A stretch of 64,000 bases of DNA from Strigops habroptila (GCF_004027225.2 NC_044278.2:8990001-9054000), one strand, 5' to 3'; positions 48,300 through 60,960 are shown, counted from the stretch's first letter. Notes: a model not told the origin generated them from the sequence alone. Program-made: numbers and translations.

Positions 48300-51200
48300 G
48301 CTCTGTGAGGGGGAATGGGTGTGCACTCCTGAGTCTGTAGCTTTTGGAAGTGCAAGAGCTTGCACAAATGTATGGGTCTGGTTATATAGAGGTGTTGGCA
48401 CTGGTCATCTGAAGTATGCCAGCACAGACACAGACCTACAGGGGAAGCTAAAGCAGCCACAGGCACCTCACTGGGAGTACCCATGGTGGCACTTGGGCTT
48501 CCCGCTGCATGGTTTGTCACCCCACTGCACGCCCTTGCTCAGGACGCTGATGCTCTGCTCTGCACATGTATTCATGCAAGCTCATAGTCTCAGCCACACC
48601 AGGGCTGCCAAAAGGTGGGGTGGTGACTGCACCGAAAGAGACTTCACATGTTGTAGGGAGCACAAATAATGGGCAAGCAGGTCTGAGTTAGTTATGTCCA
48701 GACAAATCTTCATCCTTACTCTTGAGCACCCAAATGACAAACTTATTGTCCCTGTCTACTAGATCAGGCTGGATGCAATGGCTGTATCTTCCTTTGCTTA
48801 CTGCTGTGATACCTCATAGAGCTGGAAATGCCAAAAGCACAGGGTGAAATCTCATGGGAATCTCATGGGAGAGCTGGATCTCTCTTCAGTTGTCTCCAAA
48901 TACCAAGGGGATCCATAAAAAGCTACAGCTATTGCAGTTCTCACTAATTTCCCACAAGATAGTTGCAAGGCTGGCTACCAAGGAGATATACAGATATTCT
49001 TCAGACGTTTGCTTTTGACTCATGAAGGGCTCTAAAAACACAGAGCTCCCATCACCCTTCCCAAGGCCATTGTTCATTTGGCTGTTTTTGCACCAGCAGA
49101 TCAAGAACCCCAAGCACAAGTATCTGCACTTCTGCCAGAGATGTGCTCAAGGCTCCAGTAATGTGAATTATGGCTTTTGGCAGACCTGTAGTGGAACCAG
49201 TGAGGGAGAAGAAGGTGAGAAACATTCCTTTTTGCTGCATGCCTCAGCCTTAGCCCCTCTCAGTTCATTACAGGCCGATTAATGTATGACATATATTAAA
49301 TATGTCTATGCTTGACTTTATCTTAGGAAGCCTGAATGTGTTAAAAATCCAGAGGGCCCAAGGAAACGCCATAGTCTCCCCACTTTCCATGTTACCCACA
49401 GTGTCTTGCAGGGTAGCCAACGCCTACACTTCTGTTTCCAAAGAAAATCCCAAGCTAAATGAAATGAAAATGGATCCAACCCAAACCACTGGATTTTCCC
49501 CATGCAACGTAATGGAATGAAAACACTGACATTATTTTACACTTTCTTTTTTCCTAGTCAGCCCATTCTTCTTATACCCACATTCAAGCAGCACGCCAGC
49601 AATCCTAATATTTGCACTTACGTCCTTCCAACTTGCCCATCCTCTTTAAAGTTCAAGTATCTCGTACAGGTGAGTCACTCACCCACCCTTTGGAGAGTGT
49701 AATAATAGACATTTTTTGGAGCTTTGTGCTTTCGGCATGACGGCATTCCGATACGATCTAAGAATCACAGAGACACCCTCCGGTCCCAGAGGCACTGGTG
49801 AACAGGTTTGGCTAGAAAAAAATAGTTTTCCTCATGTGATGGGCACCCTACCAATCACACAGCGCTTTCCTCAAGCCATCCGGGCTCTTTAAAGCCCAGT
49901 GGAGGTGTGAGAAAAGGGGCTTTTTCAGCTTTGGAGGTGGGTCAGGATTGCTGCTGGGAGGCATTACATGAAGAGAGGGGTGAGTGCTTTGCTTTGGTCA
50001 TCATCTTCCTCTCAATGAGTGATAAGTGTCTGTTAGGAGGAAAGGAAGCTTCTAGGTTTAATGTTTGCTATTTTAGCCCCTGGGCTGTGTTTACTATGTG
50101 GGAGTCTGATACCTGTATAAGGTTAACTGCAGAAGATAATATTAAGTATTTCATTCTTCTTACCTCAGGCTTTGTCTTCTCTATGGCTCTTTTAATGGGT
50201 TTCATATTTTCTCTCCTAAAGACTGGGGAGAAGCAAATGGGAAAATTAAATGTATTGTAAAGATATCTGAGTGTAAAGAAGCAGAAATTGTTGCAGGAAA
50301 AGATGAATCCTGTAATTCCCCCTCACTTGTGAAAATAGGAAAGGCAAAAAAAAAACCCACCCCGCTTGTTTTGGCTGTGCTGATCTAATGAGAGAGAGAG
50401 GAAAAACCTACCTCCCAGCCCTATTTCCCAAGTAATTATGCTTGATGATGATTTACCAGCCACTCCACCATTCACACAGGCTTCATTTCATAGCAATCTC
50501 TCTCGAAAGGAAACTTAATTAGTCTCTGACCCCTGCTTGATGCTGAGCTTTGTTTTTGCTTTGTTTTTCTCCCCTGGTAGCACAAAATAATTGGCTAGCT
50601 CTTCCTTTCCTGAGTGTGCTTGACTCCTGGTGCACAAGCCCTTCTCTGTCAGAGGTGGCTGCATTTTGAGGCAGGTGGAGCGATGGGGGAAGTCCAGCAG
50701 GGCAGAAGGAATGTGTGCGGTTGTGTGCTCTGGAGCTGTTTGCTTTCAAATAAGTAAACAAGTGATGAATTGACTCTTGTAAAGCATTTGGCTTCTTACA
50801 GCAGTGTCTAAGCAACTCGTCAATAACGTATTTAATTGCATCCTCTTTAAAACTGTGTAACTCTGAAGATGGCCCAAGCACTTGGAAATTGTCTTCTTTT
50901 TAAGCCCCTTAGGGGATACATTTTCTGCTAAGACAATCAGGGGAAAAAAGGAAGGTTTTATTGCTGTTTGGTGCCTCAGGCCTCGGTGCATCAGAGCCTA
51001 GAGCAGGTCAGGTCTGTGTCTCACAGAGGCTTCCCATGGCACTGGCACCAGTGCTGGCACAGCACCTCTGGCAGCAGTTCTACCCCGCTGGCTTCCCTCC
51101 ATCAGTGCCCCAGCCTCAGCCCAGGCATCCTGCTCCTGCCTGTAGAGACATGCTCTGCAGCCGAGCACAAGGGGCAGGAGATGTGGGGCCCAGGGGGGTA

Positions 51201-54200
51201 TGGGATGAGGTATCTGCCATTGGATGGCTGGGTTTGTTTAGTTGCGCTCGAGTGGTGCAGAGCCCGTCAGCCAAGGTGTGTGGAGCACATGAGTGATAAA
51301 ACAAATGTGGCCCTTGTCTCTGCCTCCTTACACAAGGAGATGAGTGCAACGCCCTGCACAGGGGTGCTGAAGCAAAAGGGGGATAGCAAGGGGTTAGGTG
51401 GAGCTGCTGTAAGCCCCTTCGATGTGCTGTGACCTCCATAAGCAGGGTGTAGAAACAATTGATGCTCACAGGAGTGTTTCTGGACACCCCTTGGTCACAG
51501 TACTGTGACACCACCATGAAAACTGGTACAAAACACAAGGTAATCAAAATGCGACCCGCTTCTGCGTGGGACAATGCCAAACCAGTTCTTTCCCACTGGC
51601 GTTTTTTGTTTGGAGATGGAGTAGGACTGAGCTAAGCAGGGGGCATTCATCTCTAAGGCTACTGAAATCCTGTCCCAATCTACAGAAAGAGTGTGGAAGC
51701 TTCAAAAGATCAACCATCCCAAAGCGTGTGAGGGATGCACAACAGAGACTGAATCCTGCTTGGATCCAGGAGCTGCTGTATGCAGGGCTTCCTTTGAGAG
51801 CTTGCATAGGGTTGTCGTCTAAGATACAAGGGCAGAAGCCAGTATCTGCAGAAAGGAGCGTCCTTTTCAGCTCCCAAAGTTGTGCTGCATGTCTTGCAGA
51901 GCCACTCTGAGTAGAGGAAGGGAGGAGAGGTCAAGAAAGCTCCTCTGCAACTTGTGGAGGAACAGGGGGAGGCAGGGCTTCCCAGCTCTGATGAGCTCAG
52001 CTGGACCCCTACAAGCATCAAGAGTGCATTCAGGGTTTGAGGGGAGCGGAGAGGGGAGAAGTTGGAGCCTGAGTTGTGACCAGGGCATTGGGAAGAGAAA
52101 GAACTATGTGCTTCAGGATGGACATAGGTTTTTCTGGTACAATGAGAGCAATAGACATCTTTCCAAAGCTGATTGTATCATGGAGCAAAGTCTGTGGCAG
52201 TGATAACTGAATACCTGGGACCTAGACGGGTTATGACTATATTACAAGGTACACAAGATGTGCTGAGGAACACCAGGTCCATGCAAGTTCAAGGCTGAAA
52301 TCCCAGGAACTGGCCACCTTCTTGAGTGCGGATTCTGGATAACAACTTCATCTGAAGCTCCGGTTTCCTCAGGTGTTTCCCTGAATCCCCAGGAAACTGT
52401 ATTTGAGTTGTAAAACTGGTATTAACCAGCCTGCAAGGAATGCTCCTGCACCTCCCAACCGAGCAGTGTCCACAGGCAGGAGCTGCTGGCGCCGCTCTCT
52501 TTGGGGCTGGGAGGAGGACTTCAACTCGTGTCACACCCAAGAGTGGTTGAGAGGCATACCTGCATGCAGCTCGCCTTGGGCAAGCCGGCCAGGGTTTGCC
52601 TCATCACCAAGTGCTGTCCAAGATGTTCTTGCTTAACACAGCTTAGCTCTGAGGCATAAGGATCAGGCGACAAGTGGAAAGGCCCTGATCCCCTGCGGCT
52701 TTTCCTCTGGGGTAAGCTGGAGGGTTGGCTCTCTAGCTGCCCAACTGTTGTCACAGCCTTGGAGCACCTCCTCAGCTTCTGGCCAGTGATGCTGATCCCT
52801 CTACAATGGAGAAGGGTCCCTTACACCCATGCAAGGGGCTACCACATGTGGGAACATAGTGGACACTGAGGAACAGACCCCTTCAGTGCCAATCACTTGG
52901 AGGTAGAGGGAGAATTCGTAGTAATGTGGCAACACCATTACAGTGTGTGTTTTTAGGTCTACATTAAAGGCTCTTCCCTTTTCCTCTTCTTGGACACTCT
53001 GCTTCTCCTGCTCTGCAATCCCATTGGATTTAAGTAAAGTACTTGAGTACCTTAGGTTCCTTAGAAGCTTGTCACCATCCAGCTAATACTTCTGTGGTGG
53101 TGACTGTGTGCAGCTTTCCTCCCAGCTACAGTAGCCTAGGAGATGGGCTTGCCCTAGGAGAAGAGGCTTGCTAACTCAGGCTGGTGTGACTGCATTGATA
53201 CCTGCCCAAGGAAAGGCAAGAGTGAGCCAGGTCCTGCCTGCCAGGGAGGAGAAAAAAGCCAGCCTGTGGGGAGGAAAGCACATGGGCTGGGTGGACAGCC
53301 CACATACAAGGTGTTGCTACACTTCAGGAGGCTCTGTAGGAGAAAAGGGAAGGGAGAAAGAGCTTTCTGCAACGTTAAGGAAAGAGTTGTGGGTTTGTTA
53401 ATCACACTTGGTGTGATCTGTCATGCTTGCCACATGGCACACTCCATTCTGCTATCTTCACCTGCTTTTCCATGTAGTGGTCAGAGTTCACATGCCTGCA
53501 TACAAGCAGGGAAGATTTCCTTGCTTTTTGGACTGCGCCCTGACATGTGGTGTCTCTTAGCAATAAATAAAGGCTTTTTGAAATTCTCTTGAGTTTGTAG
53601 CACAAAGATCCATGAGCCAGGCAGTGGTCTCTCCAGCTTTAAGATGAGTAGAGGACTACTGGCCATCTCAGGTTTGGCAGACTCCACAGTGTTGTGTTGT
53701 AGATCACAGGTAACCAAACATTGCCCAGACCCAGATTTGACCTGCAAGGCTGCTCTGTGTGCCCCCCCACCCCAGGCATGCTGGCTGGTGAACAAGTTTG
53801 TTAGGGACAAAGCTTCAGGTTGACCTCGTAAGCCTATCATTTTCAAATACAGAGCAATACAGCTTCAGGTATCTTAGGCTGGCCTCCAAAGGCCTGGCTG
53901 GGAATAAAAACATCTCACCTTGAAAACAATGGCCATTCCCAGTCACATTATCACAGGAAAACATTGATGTGGTCTGCTGTTAGCATAATGGTGAGAGCAC
54001 TGGAGATGTCTCCATGCCTAACCCTTAAACCACTGCAGAAAGGGTGGTAGGAAATCCTGATTTTCCCTCTGTCACTGTTGGAAGTCCTGCCTACCCTAAA
54101 GGGCAGCTGCTGAGGAGGCTGAAGATGGCATTGTTGGAAGGATCCCACTTCCCTTCATTGACAGCTACTCTTATTTTCCAACAACTTCTTTGTAAGAACC

Positions 54201-55223
54201 ACTGAGTCAGTAACCCCAGCAATCACTTACATTAGTGCAGATATTCTGTCTGTTCAAGCTGCTTGTCCTGTTGTCTGCTCAAGTTGAGCCCATCTCAGGC
54301 TTTCTTTCACAGCTTGTATTTTCTTAACCACCCAGCAAATGCAACTGTCTTGGGATTGGGTTTCCCCTCCTGCCTCCATGCACACGTGTTCCATCCCTTT
54401 GAAAGAAGGACTTGGTTGGCGCTGGCATCTGGGCTTGTTTCTCCAAGAGGTCTCACACCTCTGACTGGTGCCTTTATGCTGCTGTCTGTGGAAGGGGGTG
54501 AATTCAATGCAGGGTGCCTGGCCGCAGGCTGCAGGATATAGCACTCCCAGGAATTTGCTGGGAATGCTGCTTGGCCTGGGTCCCATGAGCCAGCTGCAGC
54601 CTGAGCTGCTCCTTCACTCCCTTGCACCTGGCTGGGGATGGGGTGCTCAGCTTTAGTTCCCGGCATGGGTGGGAGATGGGGCTACTCTTACACTAAGGTG
54701 CTGCCAAGCTGTGTGCCGTAGGTATGTGTGTGTGGTACTGCTAAAGCACTGTGGTTACCACCTTAGTCCTGTGGTAGTGCTGGCCAAAATGAAGAGCCAG
54801 CAGGGTGTACAGCATACCCTTGAGTAAAGCCAGCTCCTTTGGAAGAGGAGCAAGGTGAGGGCACTGAACTTGTCCACTGCCCATCTGGGTGTAGCTGGTG
54901 TCTCTAACCAGGTGGGAATGCAACACCATGAGCTGATGTTTGCATAGGTGCTGTTGTGATGATGAAAACCCTGCCCAAAAGGGAGCCAAAGATACTGCCC
55001 CTGAGTGGTCCCCATATTCTGTAGCTCAAGTATCAAGGGGAGTTTGAGTTACCAGCTTCACACCTGGGGAAGTTTCTCCTCTGAAACTACTACGAAGCAA
55101 GAGGTGGGAGGTGTACAGAAAGGCTGGCAGGTTCTGCCCATCCTTCTCCTTAGGGATAATATCTATTTCTGAGTGAAGCCTATTATACTGGTCTAACTGA
55201 AGACTGTCTTTGGATTTTCCCAG

Positions 55224-55311
55224 GTTGCATGAAGAATTGAAGATGGCAAAAAGTGATGGTGGCATACGCATCTTGCAGGGTCTATTAGTCTTTGGGAATG
55301 TTGTCATTGGG
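55224..55311 (+). CDS. UPK1B: UPK1B first coding exon
   Basis: Acceptor GATTTTCCCAG ends at 55223; 19 untranslated bases precede ATG 55243; the donor GTAAGT follows 55311. It encodes MAKSDGGIRILQGLLVFGNV and VIG, the cytosolic N-terminus and start of helix 1. Confidence 0.95.
55229..55240 (+). promoter_or_regulatory. Three-codon upstream open frame before UPK1B
   Basis: In the exon that carries the UPK1B start, ATG AAG AAT TGA ends two bases before the main ATG at 55243. Such a minimal upstream frame could lower or tune translation of UPK1B. Confidence 0.6.
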
Positions 55312-58300
55312 GTAAGTGAAGTGGAACAGCTATGGGTGGAGGCTTCCTGCTAGTATGACACTTCTTAAAACAGCAGTTCACAGCTATGAAATCCTTCTTC
55401 ATGCGTGAAGTCCATGCATAAATACACCAGTAAAGCATGAGAGGAGAGGTAAAGGAGAGCTGTGCTAGCTGATCGGTTGAGTGGTAAGGGGACAGCAAGG
55501 AACAGCAGGGGCTGATCCACAAGACCAACATGAATTCTAGGGGAAAAGTCCTTGCTGCTGACCAACATCTTCCCAGCCACCTCCCTCCATATAGTGATAG
55601 GAAAGGTTCTGTTAATTCTTTGTTAACAGCCTCCAATCCTAGGTCTGGTCTCTCAGGTCTAGGCTGAGTAAGTTTTGCCTGCAATTCTTCTGTGAAGGCC
55701 CAATACAAGAGGTTGTAGAGTTGGGCAGAGGAGGAGTTGAGTAGGTCCTGTTTGGCAGGAAGTTGAATGAAAGAAAAGCAGTCTCCAACTTTTTCTCTCT
55801 CTTCTGTTTCTTTGGGGAAGTTTGACCTAATGAATTTCCTGAACTTGCACTTTTCAGTTGTGCGGCATTGCCCTGACAGCAGAGTGCATCTTCTTTGTGA
55901 CCGATCCCCATGGTCTCTACCCTCTGCTGGAAGCCACAGAAAACGATGACATCTATGCTGCTGCCTGGATTGGCATCTTTGTTGGCTTTGTGCTCTTTGC
56001 TCTGTCTATCCTTGGTATCGTTGGAGTCATTAAGTCCAACAAGACCTTGCTGCTGGTGGTAAGTGTAGCAATGTTTGCCTACCTATTGCTGCCAAACTGA
56101 CAAAATGCTGCCTTAGTTTCCCTGCCCACGTTAGTAATCACCCACCAAGCAAAGACAGCTCTTATTAGCGATAAGGAGCCAAAAGTTCGGCTTGATCATG
56201 GCTGTGGTGTCCCACCTGGTGAGGACACATGTGTGAGAAGCTCCCAAATCAGGCTGAGGAAACTAATGGTGATAGCCACAATGGAGGTTTAAGCTGACTG
56301 GCTTAGCCCTGATCTTGCCCCAAAGCAATGCAGAAGCACTTGTGCAATCAGATGTAGCTGGGATGTGGTTTACATCCTTGTTTCTTCCCACCCCTTACTG
56401 CCTTTTGGCTGTCCTACACCATTCAGCGGAGGTGCTGATAAGTAATCACTTCTGTACAAGGCATTATGTATTAGTATACCAAATATGGGTGCAATTGAGA
56501 ACATTAGACATCAGCAGGCAGGCAGAAATTACAGGGGTGGGGACAGAGAGCTTTGGCTAAGCCAAGGACAATGTTAAGGTGTGAACAAATCTCTGTACAA
56601 TTTCTCTCTTAGTCTCTTAGGTTGGCAGTAATTGGTGTTTTCATTAATGAAGGGTAGAGCTGAAACCTCTGGAATCAGCTCTCTCTTGGATTAATGTGGG
56701 ATGGCAGGCTGCCTGTTTTAACCAAGAGACACTTAGAGACATGAACTCTTGTGCCATGAAATGGCCAGCAAGCAACTGAGAGAAGAGAATGCCCTTAACT
56801 CTGAATTTTGGTGTCTTGTCTGAAACCCAAGGCTGTGGTACAGGAGAGACTACAAGGGGCAGAAGCTGGGGTAAGAAGGAAACAAATGCCTTGAATCCAA
56901 GAAGAACATTGTAAAATGTGGGAGGAGAAATAGAGACATGAGAACACCAAGGGGAATATTGGAAAGGTTAAAGGGATTGTTCTGAGAAGGGAAGAGAAAC
57001 AGAGAAATAAACTCTGAGTTGATCCACAGGATCTTTTTTCATGAAGGATCTTTGCTCACAAAGTACCAATGCTGAGGAAATCTCATGATTCAAAATCAGG
57101 AGGATCTGAAAGACACCCTAAATTGCACCTTCTGCTTCTCAAAAGCACAAGCTCTCCTGCTAGGAGTGAACAGCTTCTTGCTAAAAATCTTATAGCTGGC
57201 AAGTGGAAGAGGAAGGAGGAGACATCGCGCAAGCATAAGCTGCTAATGAGATGCAACAAAGAAAAGGGCAAATGTTATTCTAGGACATATCAGACAAAAT
57301 ATTTTCCATGAAGGCAGGCTGGTATTAATGCCATGAGGTGCTGGTGAGATCTTGCCTGTGAGAGGGAGACCAATTCCAGTCATACACCTTCAAGAAAGCT
57401 GAAGGGAACGGCTACGTGAGTGTTCCGGGGCATACAGAGGACTGAGAATAGGATAGCCTGGCCTCCTTTGCTTTAAATCATAGAATCAACTAGGTTGGAA
57501 AAGACTTTTAAGATCAGTTTCAGCCTTAATCTTGAAAAGACTGCTTAGCTGTTTCTCCAAGAGCTAACTCTGCTGTCTGTCTCCCACAGTATATTATTCT
57601 CATGCTGATCACTTACGCATTTGAAATGGCTTCTTGCATCACAGCAGCGACTCACAGGGACTTTGTGAGTATTTCTTTCCTCAAGCATTCTTGCAATCAC
57701 ATTGGGAAACGTTTCAGTTCCAGGGCACACTGTGGTCCTGTTCAGTGTAGTAAATGGCTGGTGTGGTGGTACAATGTAAACTCAAACAACTACTGCTGAG
57801 TTAGAGTAAGACCCCACAAGGAAAGTCTCCAACATCATTATTCTAATCAAGAAAATATCTTTGCTCTTTTAAAAACAGCTTTGTTATTTTTAACATTTTA
57901 AAATGTTTACTTAACTAACCTTGTAGTTAAGGAAATACTAGTGTGAGCTGAATCATCAATGCAGTGTTTAGTCTTTCAGCTACAGACTGATTATCATACA
58001 TGCAGAAGACAAATCTTCAGCTTTGCCGTAGGCAGTGTTACTGGTGAGGGAAAGATTACATGGGTTATTGGAGATATTGGTAGGGAGGGAAATGACTTGT
58101 GGTGCTTTTGAGTTCCAAGCAACATATCAGATGTAACCCCTAGATTTTGCACATCTGCTGTGATCTAACATCTGGTAAAGCCTCTTTAAGAGTCATGCTC
58201 AAGATCTGTGTCTTTGTTGCTCGTCTGCTTCAAATCCTGCTCTTTATTCTCCTGTGTGTAAAACTGGGGGAGAAGCAGCATTCCTGTTCTCCAGGAAGAC

Positions 58301-60504
58301 ACTGAAACAAGCAAACAAACCCACCCCAAATAACCCTATATTTGCTTTACATGGCCACTTATTAAGATAGTTTCTGCATTCTTCACCATTTGGGGTTTTT
58401 TTTCTATAGCTCACTCCAAATCTCTTCCTGAAGCAAATGCTGGAGAGGTATAAGAAGTCAGAGCCAGACAATAACAATGACAAATGGATGATTGATGGAG
58501 TCACAAATACATGGGATAAGCTCATGGTTCAGGTAATAATAACACAGAAATGTCTCACTAATTACTAAATGCTCTGCAGCCCTGGAATTTCAAGTCCTCC
58601 TTGGGGCCACTCGGTAATAAAGAGGACGGCATCTGCCTTGAACCTTAGAGAAAGTCCTGCCACACTCCCCACTTTGCTTGTTTATCAGATGGCAGACTGT
58701 CAAACGCAGGCACTTCAGAAATCTCCCCTATAAATCTGTGGTTAATGCCTAACCTGCCATGTGGAGGGCTCTGACCTGGGCCCATAAAGACCATTCCCTT
58801 CTCTTCCCCTGCAGAACCGGTGCTGTGGGGTGCACGGCCCCTCCGACTGGCAGAAGTACACGTCCGCCTTCCGCGCCACTCACAACGATGCTGACTACCC
58901 TTGGCCACACAACTGCTGTGTTTTGGATGCCCAAGGGTCCCCCACCAACCTAGACGGCTGCAAGCTCGGGGTCCCTGGCTACTATAACAGCAATGTAAGA
59001 TCCTCTCAGCTTTTCCCAGTTAACATATGTTGGTCAAAAGCACCTTGCTGGAAGGGAAGGTATTCAAAAGCTTTCTGGAGGAGAAGCAACGCCTGTAGAG
59101 TCCTGGCCATGTTGCTGAACACAGGATAGGTTGTGAAAAGGCTTTCCTGATGGAGAGAGAACTGTTAAGAAAACTTGCCTAATGTCACCTGTAAGAACTG
59201 ACATCTCCAACATGTAGATGGACAGTAGCTAAATCAAACTTAGCCCAGAGATGAGTGCATACAATATGAGTGAGCAAGTCAATAGTTCTCCTCCTCAAGG
59301 TAGAACTTTTCAGTAGACCAGCTTGTCCTATTCAGTCTGATGGGTCACGAGCCTCAACTTCTGCACTAGCAAGCATTTCTAGAAGGTGTTCAAGCTTCCA
59401 AATTTGGTTACAGCTTCTGCATTCTGGAGGTCAGCTCTGTGTTGGCTATGTTTGGTTATACATGTATACTCGACAAGTGCATGGCACAGGAGTGCCAGTC
59501 CTTGAAGAGTCTGAAATGGGTCTACTTTATATTTGGAACTAGAAACAGGAAGTCTATCTGCAAGTTATCCATAAGCAGTGTAGCTCCAGCTTGTCTTCTT
59601 GAGATCCTGCGAGCTACCCAAGTTGCAGTAGGAGAGAAGCCTGGCACCTCAGTCTCTCTCAGAGGTGGATAAGCTCATCTCCCTGTGATACAAGCTCAAA
59701 GCTGCTGCTGATTCATTCATTCACGGTTGTCTTACAGGGTTGTTATGACGCTATTTCTGGGCCAGCAAACACACAAGCCTGGGCTGTTGCCTGGTTTGGT
59801 TTTGCCATCCTCTGCTGGACTGTGAGTACTTAATATTTGCCTTTATTTCCGCTTCTCTTTTCTTTCTAACCCACACCCAGTTGGGTGGAGGCGGATGACA
59901 GGGCTGACGCATTTAAAGGGTCAGTAGATTATAGTTATTCATTCGTCACCAATATGCCTGTAGCCTGTTTCACTGACAGGGCTACATTTACAAGTTCCAC
60001 TCCATTCTGGCTTCAACAGGTGAGGAGCTAGATGGCCTTCCAGCCTGTTGTGGCCTGCTGCCATCTCGGTAATACAACACAACCAACACAGCTTGCAGAT
60101 ACTTGTTTGTGAAGGGTATTGGATAATCTGAACAGCAATCATGACAGATAATTCAGTTTGTAGTTCAAAGACTTTGTATGAGTGTTAAAAGTACTCAGGG
60201 TTCAGCAGCTTCATGAAGGATAATCCCCAGCGAGCTGAGTGATCCACTCAAGTAGTTATGGCTGCACATAACTTCTTTCTTCACTGTGCAGCTTCTGTGC
60301 AGATAAAAAGCTTTAAGCTTCGTCTGCCTGAACAGACTTGGCTTACCAAGAATTTCTGTTGCTTTCTCCTATCAGTAGGACTAAATGGAGCTGGGGGAGA
60401 GGTGGAGAGAAGGAAAAGGGGAACAGAGAAACTCAGGAGTCTTGTCATTTCAGTTCTTCGTCCTCCTTGGTACCATGTTCTTCTGGAGCAGAATTGAATA
60501 CTGA
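55243..60504 (+). CDS. UPK1B: Uroplakin-1B (tetraspanin), complete
   Basis: Seven coding exons: 55243-55311, 55858-56058, 57590-57664, 58410-58532, 58815-58994, 59738-59821, 60454-60504, all phase 0 with GT/AG ends, total 260 residues, the usual length of the family. Uroplakin-1B pairs with uroplakin-3 in the plaques of the urothelial apical membrane and is found in other epithelia. Membrane helices lie near residues 12-36, 58-82, 86-108 and 230-254. The large outer loop has the tetraspanin CCG (159-161), CC (190-191), and Cys at 205 and 218, six cysteines in all. Diagnostic stretches are CGIALTAECIFF, ENDDIYAAAWIGIFVG, FEMASCITAA, GPSDWQKYTSAFR, CKLGVPG and the C-terminus WSRIEY. The start has A at -3 and G at +4. 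No NXS/T glycosylation sequon is seen in either outer loop. A non-coding first exon is expected upstream. Confidence 0.97.
55858..56058 (+). CDS. UPK1B: UPK1B exon, helices 1-2
   Basis: 67 codons between the acceptor CACTTTTCAG and the donor GTG/GTAAGT. It carries the rest of helix 1, the small outer loop (VTDPHGLYPLLEATEND) and helix 2. Confidence 0.96.
57476..57518 (-). repeat. Short CR1 3'-end fragment in UPK1B intron
   Basis: AATCATAGAATCAACTAGG and GGAAAAGACTTTTAAGATCA are the minus-strand 3' end of the same CR1 subfamily as at 37.2 and 41.3 kb. It ends about 70 bases before the acceptor of the helix 3 exon. Confidence 0.88.
57590..57664 (+). CDS. UPK1B: UPK1B exon, helix 3
   Basis: 25 codons (YIILMLITYAFEMASCITAA then THRDF) between the acceptor GTCTCCCACAG and the donor TTT/GTGAGT. 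It includes the polar Glu (about residue 102) typical of tetraspanin helix 3. Confidence 0.96.
58410..58532 (+). CDS. UPK1B: UPK1B exon, first part of large loop
   Basis: 41 codons between the acceptor TTTTTCTATAG and the donor CAG/GTAATA. It encodes LTPNLFLKQMLERYKKSEPD and on to TWDKLMVQ. A sequon that I recall in this stretch of the mammalian protein is absent. Confidence 0.95.
58815..58994 (+). CDS. UPK1B: UPK1B exon, cysteine-rich loop
   Basis: 60 codons from the acceptor CCCCTGCAG, beginning NRCCG and ending LGVPGYYNSN before GTAAGA. It carries five of the six loop cysteines. Its GC content is higher than its flanks. Confidence 0.97.
59738..59821 (+). CDS. UPK1B: UPK1B exon, end of loop and helix 4
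   Basis: 28 codons (GCYDAISGPANTQAWAVAWF then GFAILCWT) between the acceptor TTGTCTTACAG and the donor ACT/GTGAGT. Confidence 0.96.
60454..60504 (+). CDS. UPK1B: UPK1B last coding exon
   Basis: 16 codons and stop (FFVLLGTMFFWSRIEY) after the acceptor GTCATTTCAG. A 51-base coding end that a frame search would miss. Confidence 0.95.
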   Translation, partial: FFVLLGTMFFWSRIEY

Positions 60505-60960
60505 AGGCCCGGTAACCTCAGCGCTGCCCTGAAGCACCGTGTGAAACTGCGTTCGTTTGTCTCCTGCTCCATTCTCCTTCTGCCATGGAGGATTTGAAGT
60601 TTTCCCGCTACCTCTCCCATACATACTTTTCCCCCTCCAAAAACTTGACACACAGAGCTGATAACTCCAGGAAAGAATCTTCTTGTCCCTTATTTGCCCC
60701 TTGTTCTGCAGCCTTAATGCCTCCCGGCTGAGGCACAATCCTTCTTTCGCTGTGCAAGAAATCCTTGGAGCATAAGATTAAGAAGTGATCTGATTTGTTC
60801 TGTGATACCATCAGAAAGGAAAATGTCCATATACATTTGCTTCAGAAAAATCTCTCTCTAAAACTATGTTGAATGTAAATCATAATGCTAAAGGCTTCAG
60901 CAAGGGCTATGTGAGCAAAGCTGTAACCTCCTGTGACCAATAAAGATAGATGCTGCAAGG
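60505..60960 (+). other. UPK1B: UPK1B 3' untranslated region
   Basis: From the stop codon to about 15-20 bases after the AATAAA at 60939. There is no further intron signal. The end point is inferred. Confidence 0.7.
60939..60944 (+). terminator. UPK1B poly(A) signal AATAAA
   Basis: First canonical AATAAA after the UPK1B stop, about 435 bases downstream (context GACCAATAAAGATA). A second AATAAA at 61118-61123 could give a longer form. Confidence 0.7.

Larger units (their letters stand above)
39019..55223. other. Interval between TEX55 and UPK1B
   Basis: It starts with the TEX55 3' untranslated region. The UPK1B non-coding first exon is expected somewhere in it but I could not place it. Apart from a CR1 fragment at 41.3 kb and small simple repeats there is no recognised feature. 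A 233-codon frame at 39469-40170 and several 100-170-codon frames at 47-54 kb have no domain or splice context and often overlap antisense frames. Confidence 0.5.
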
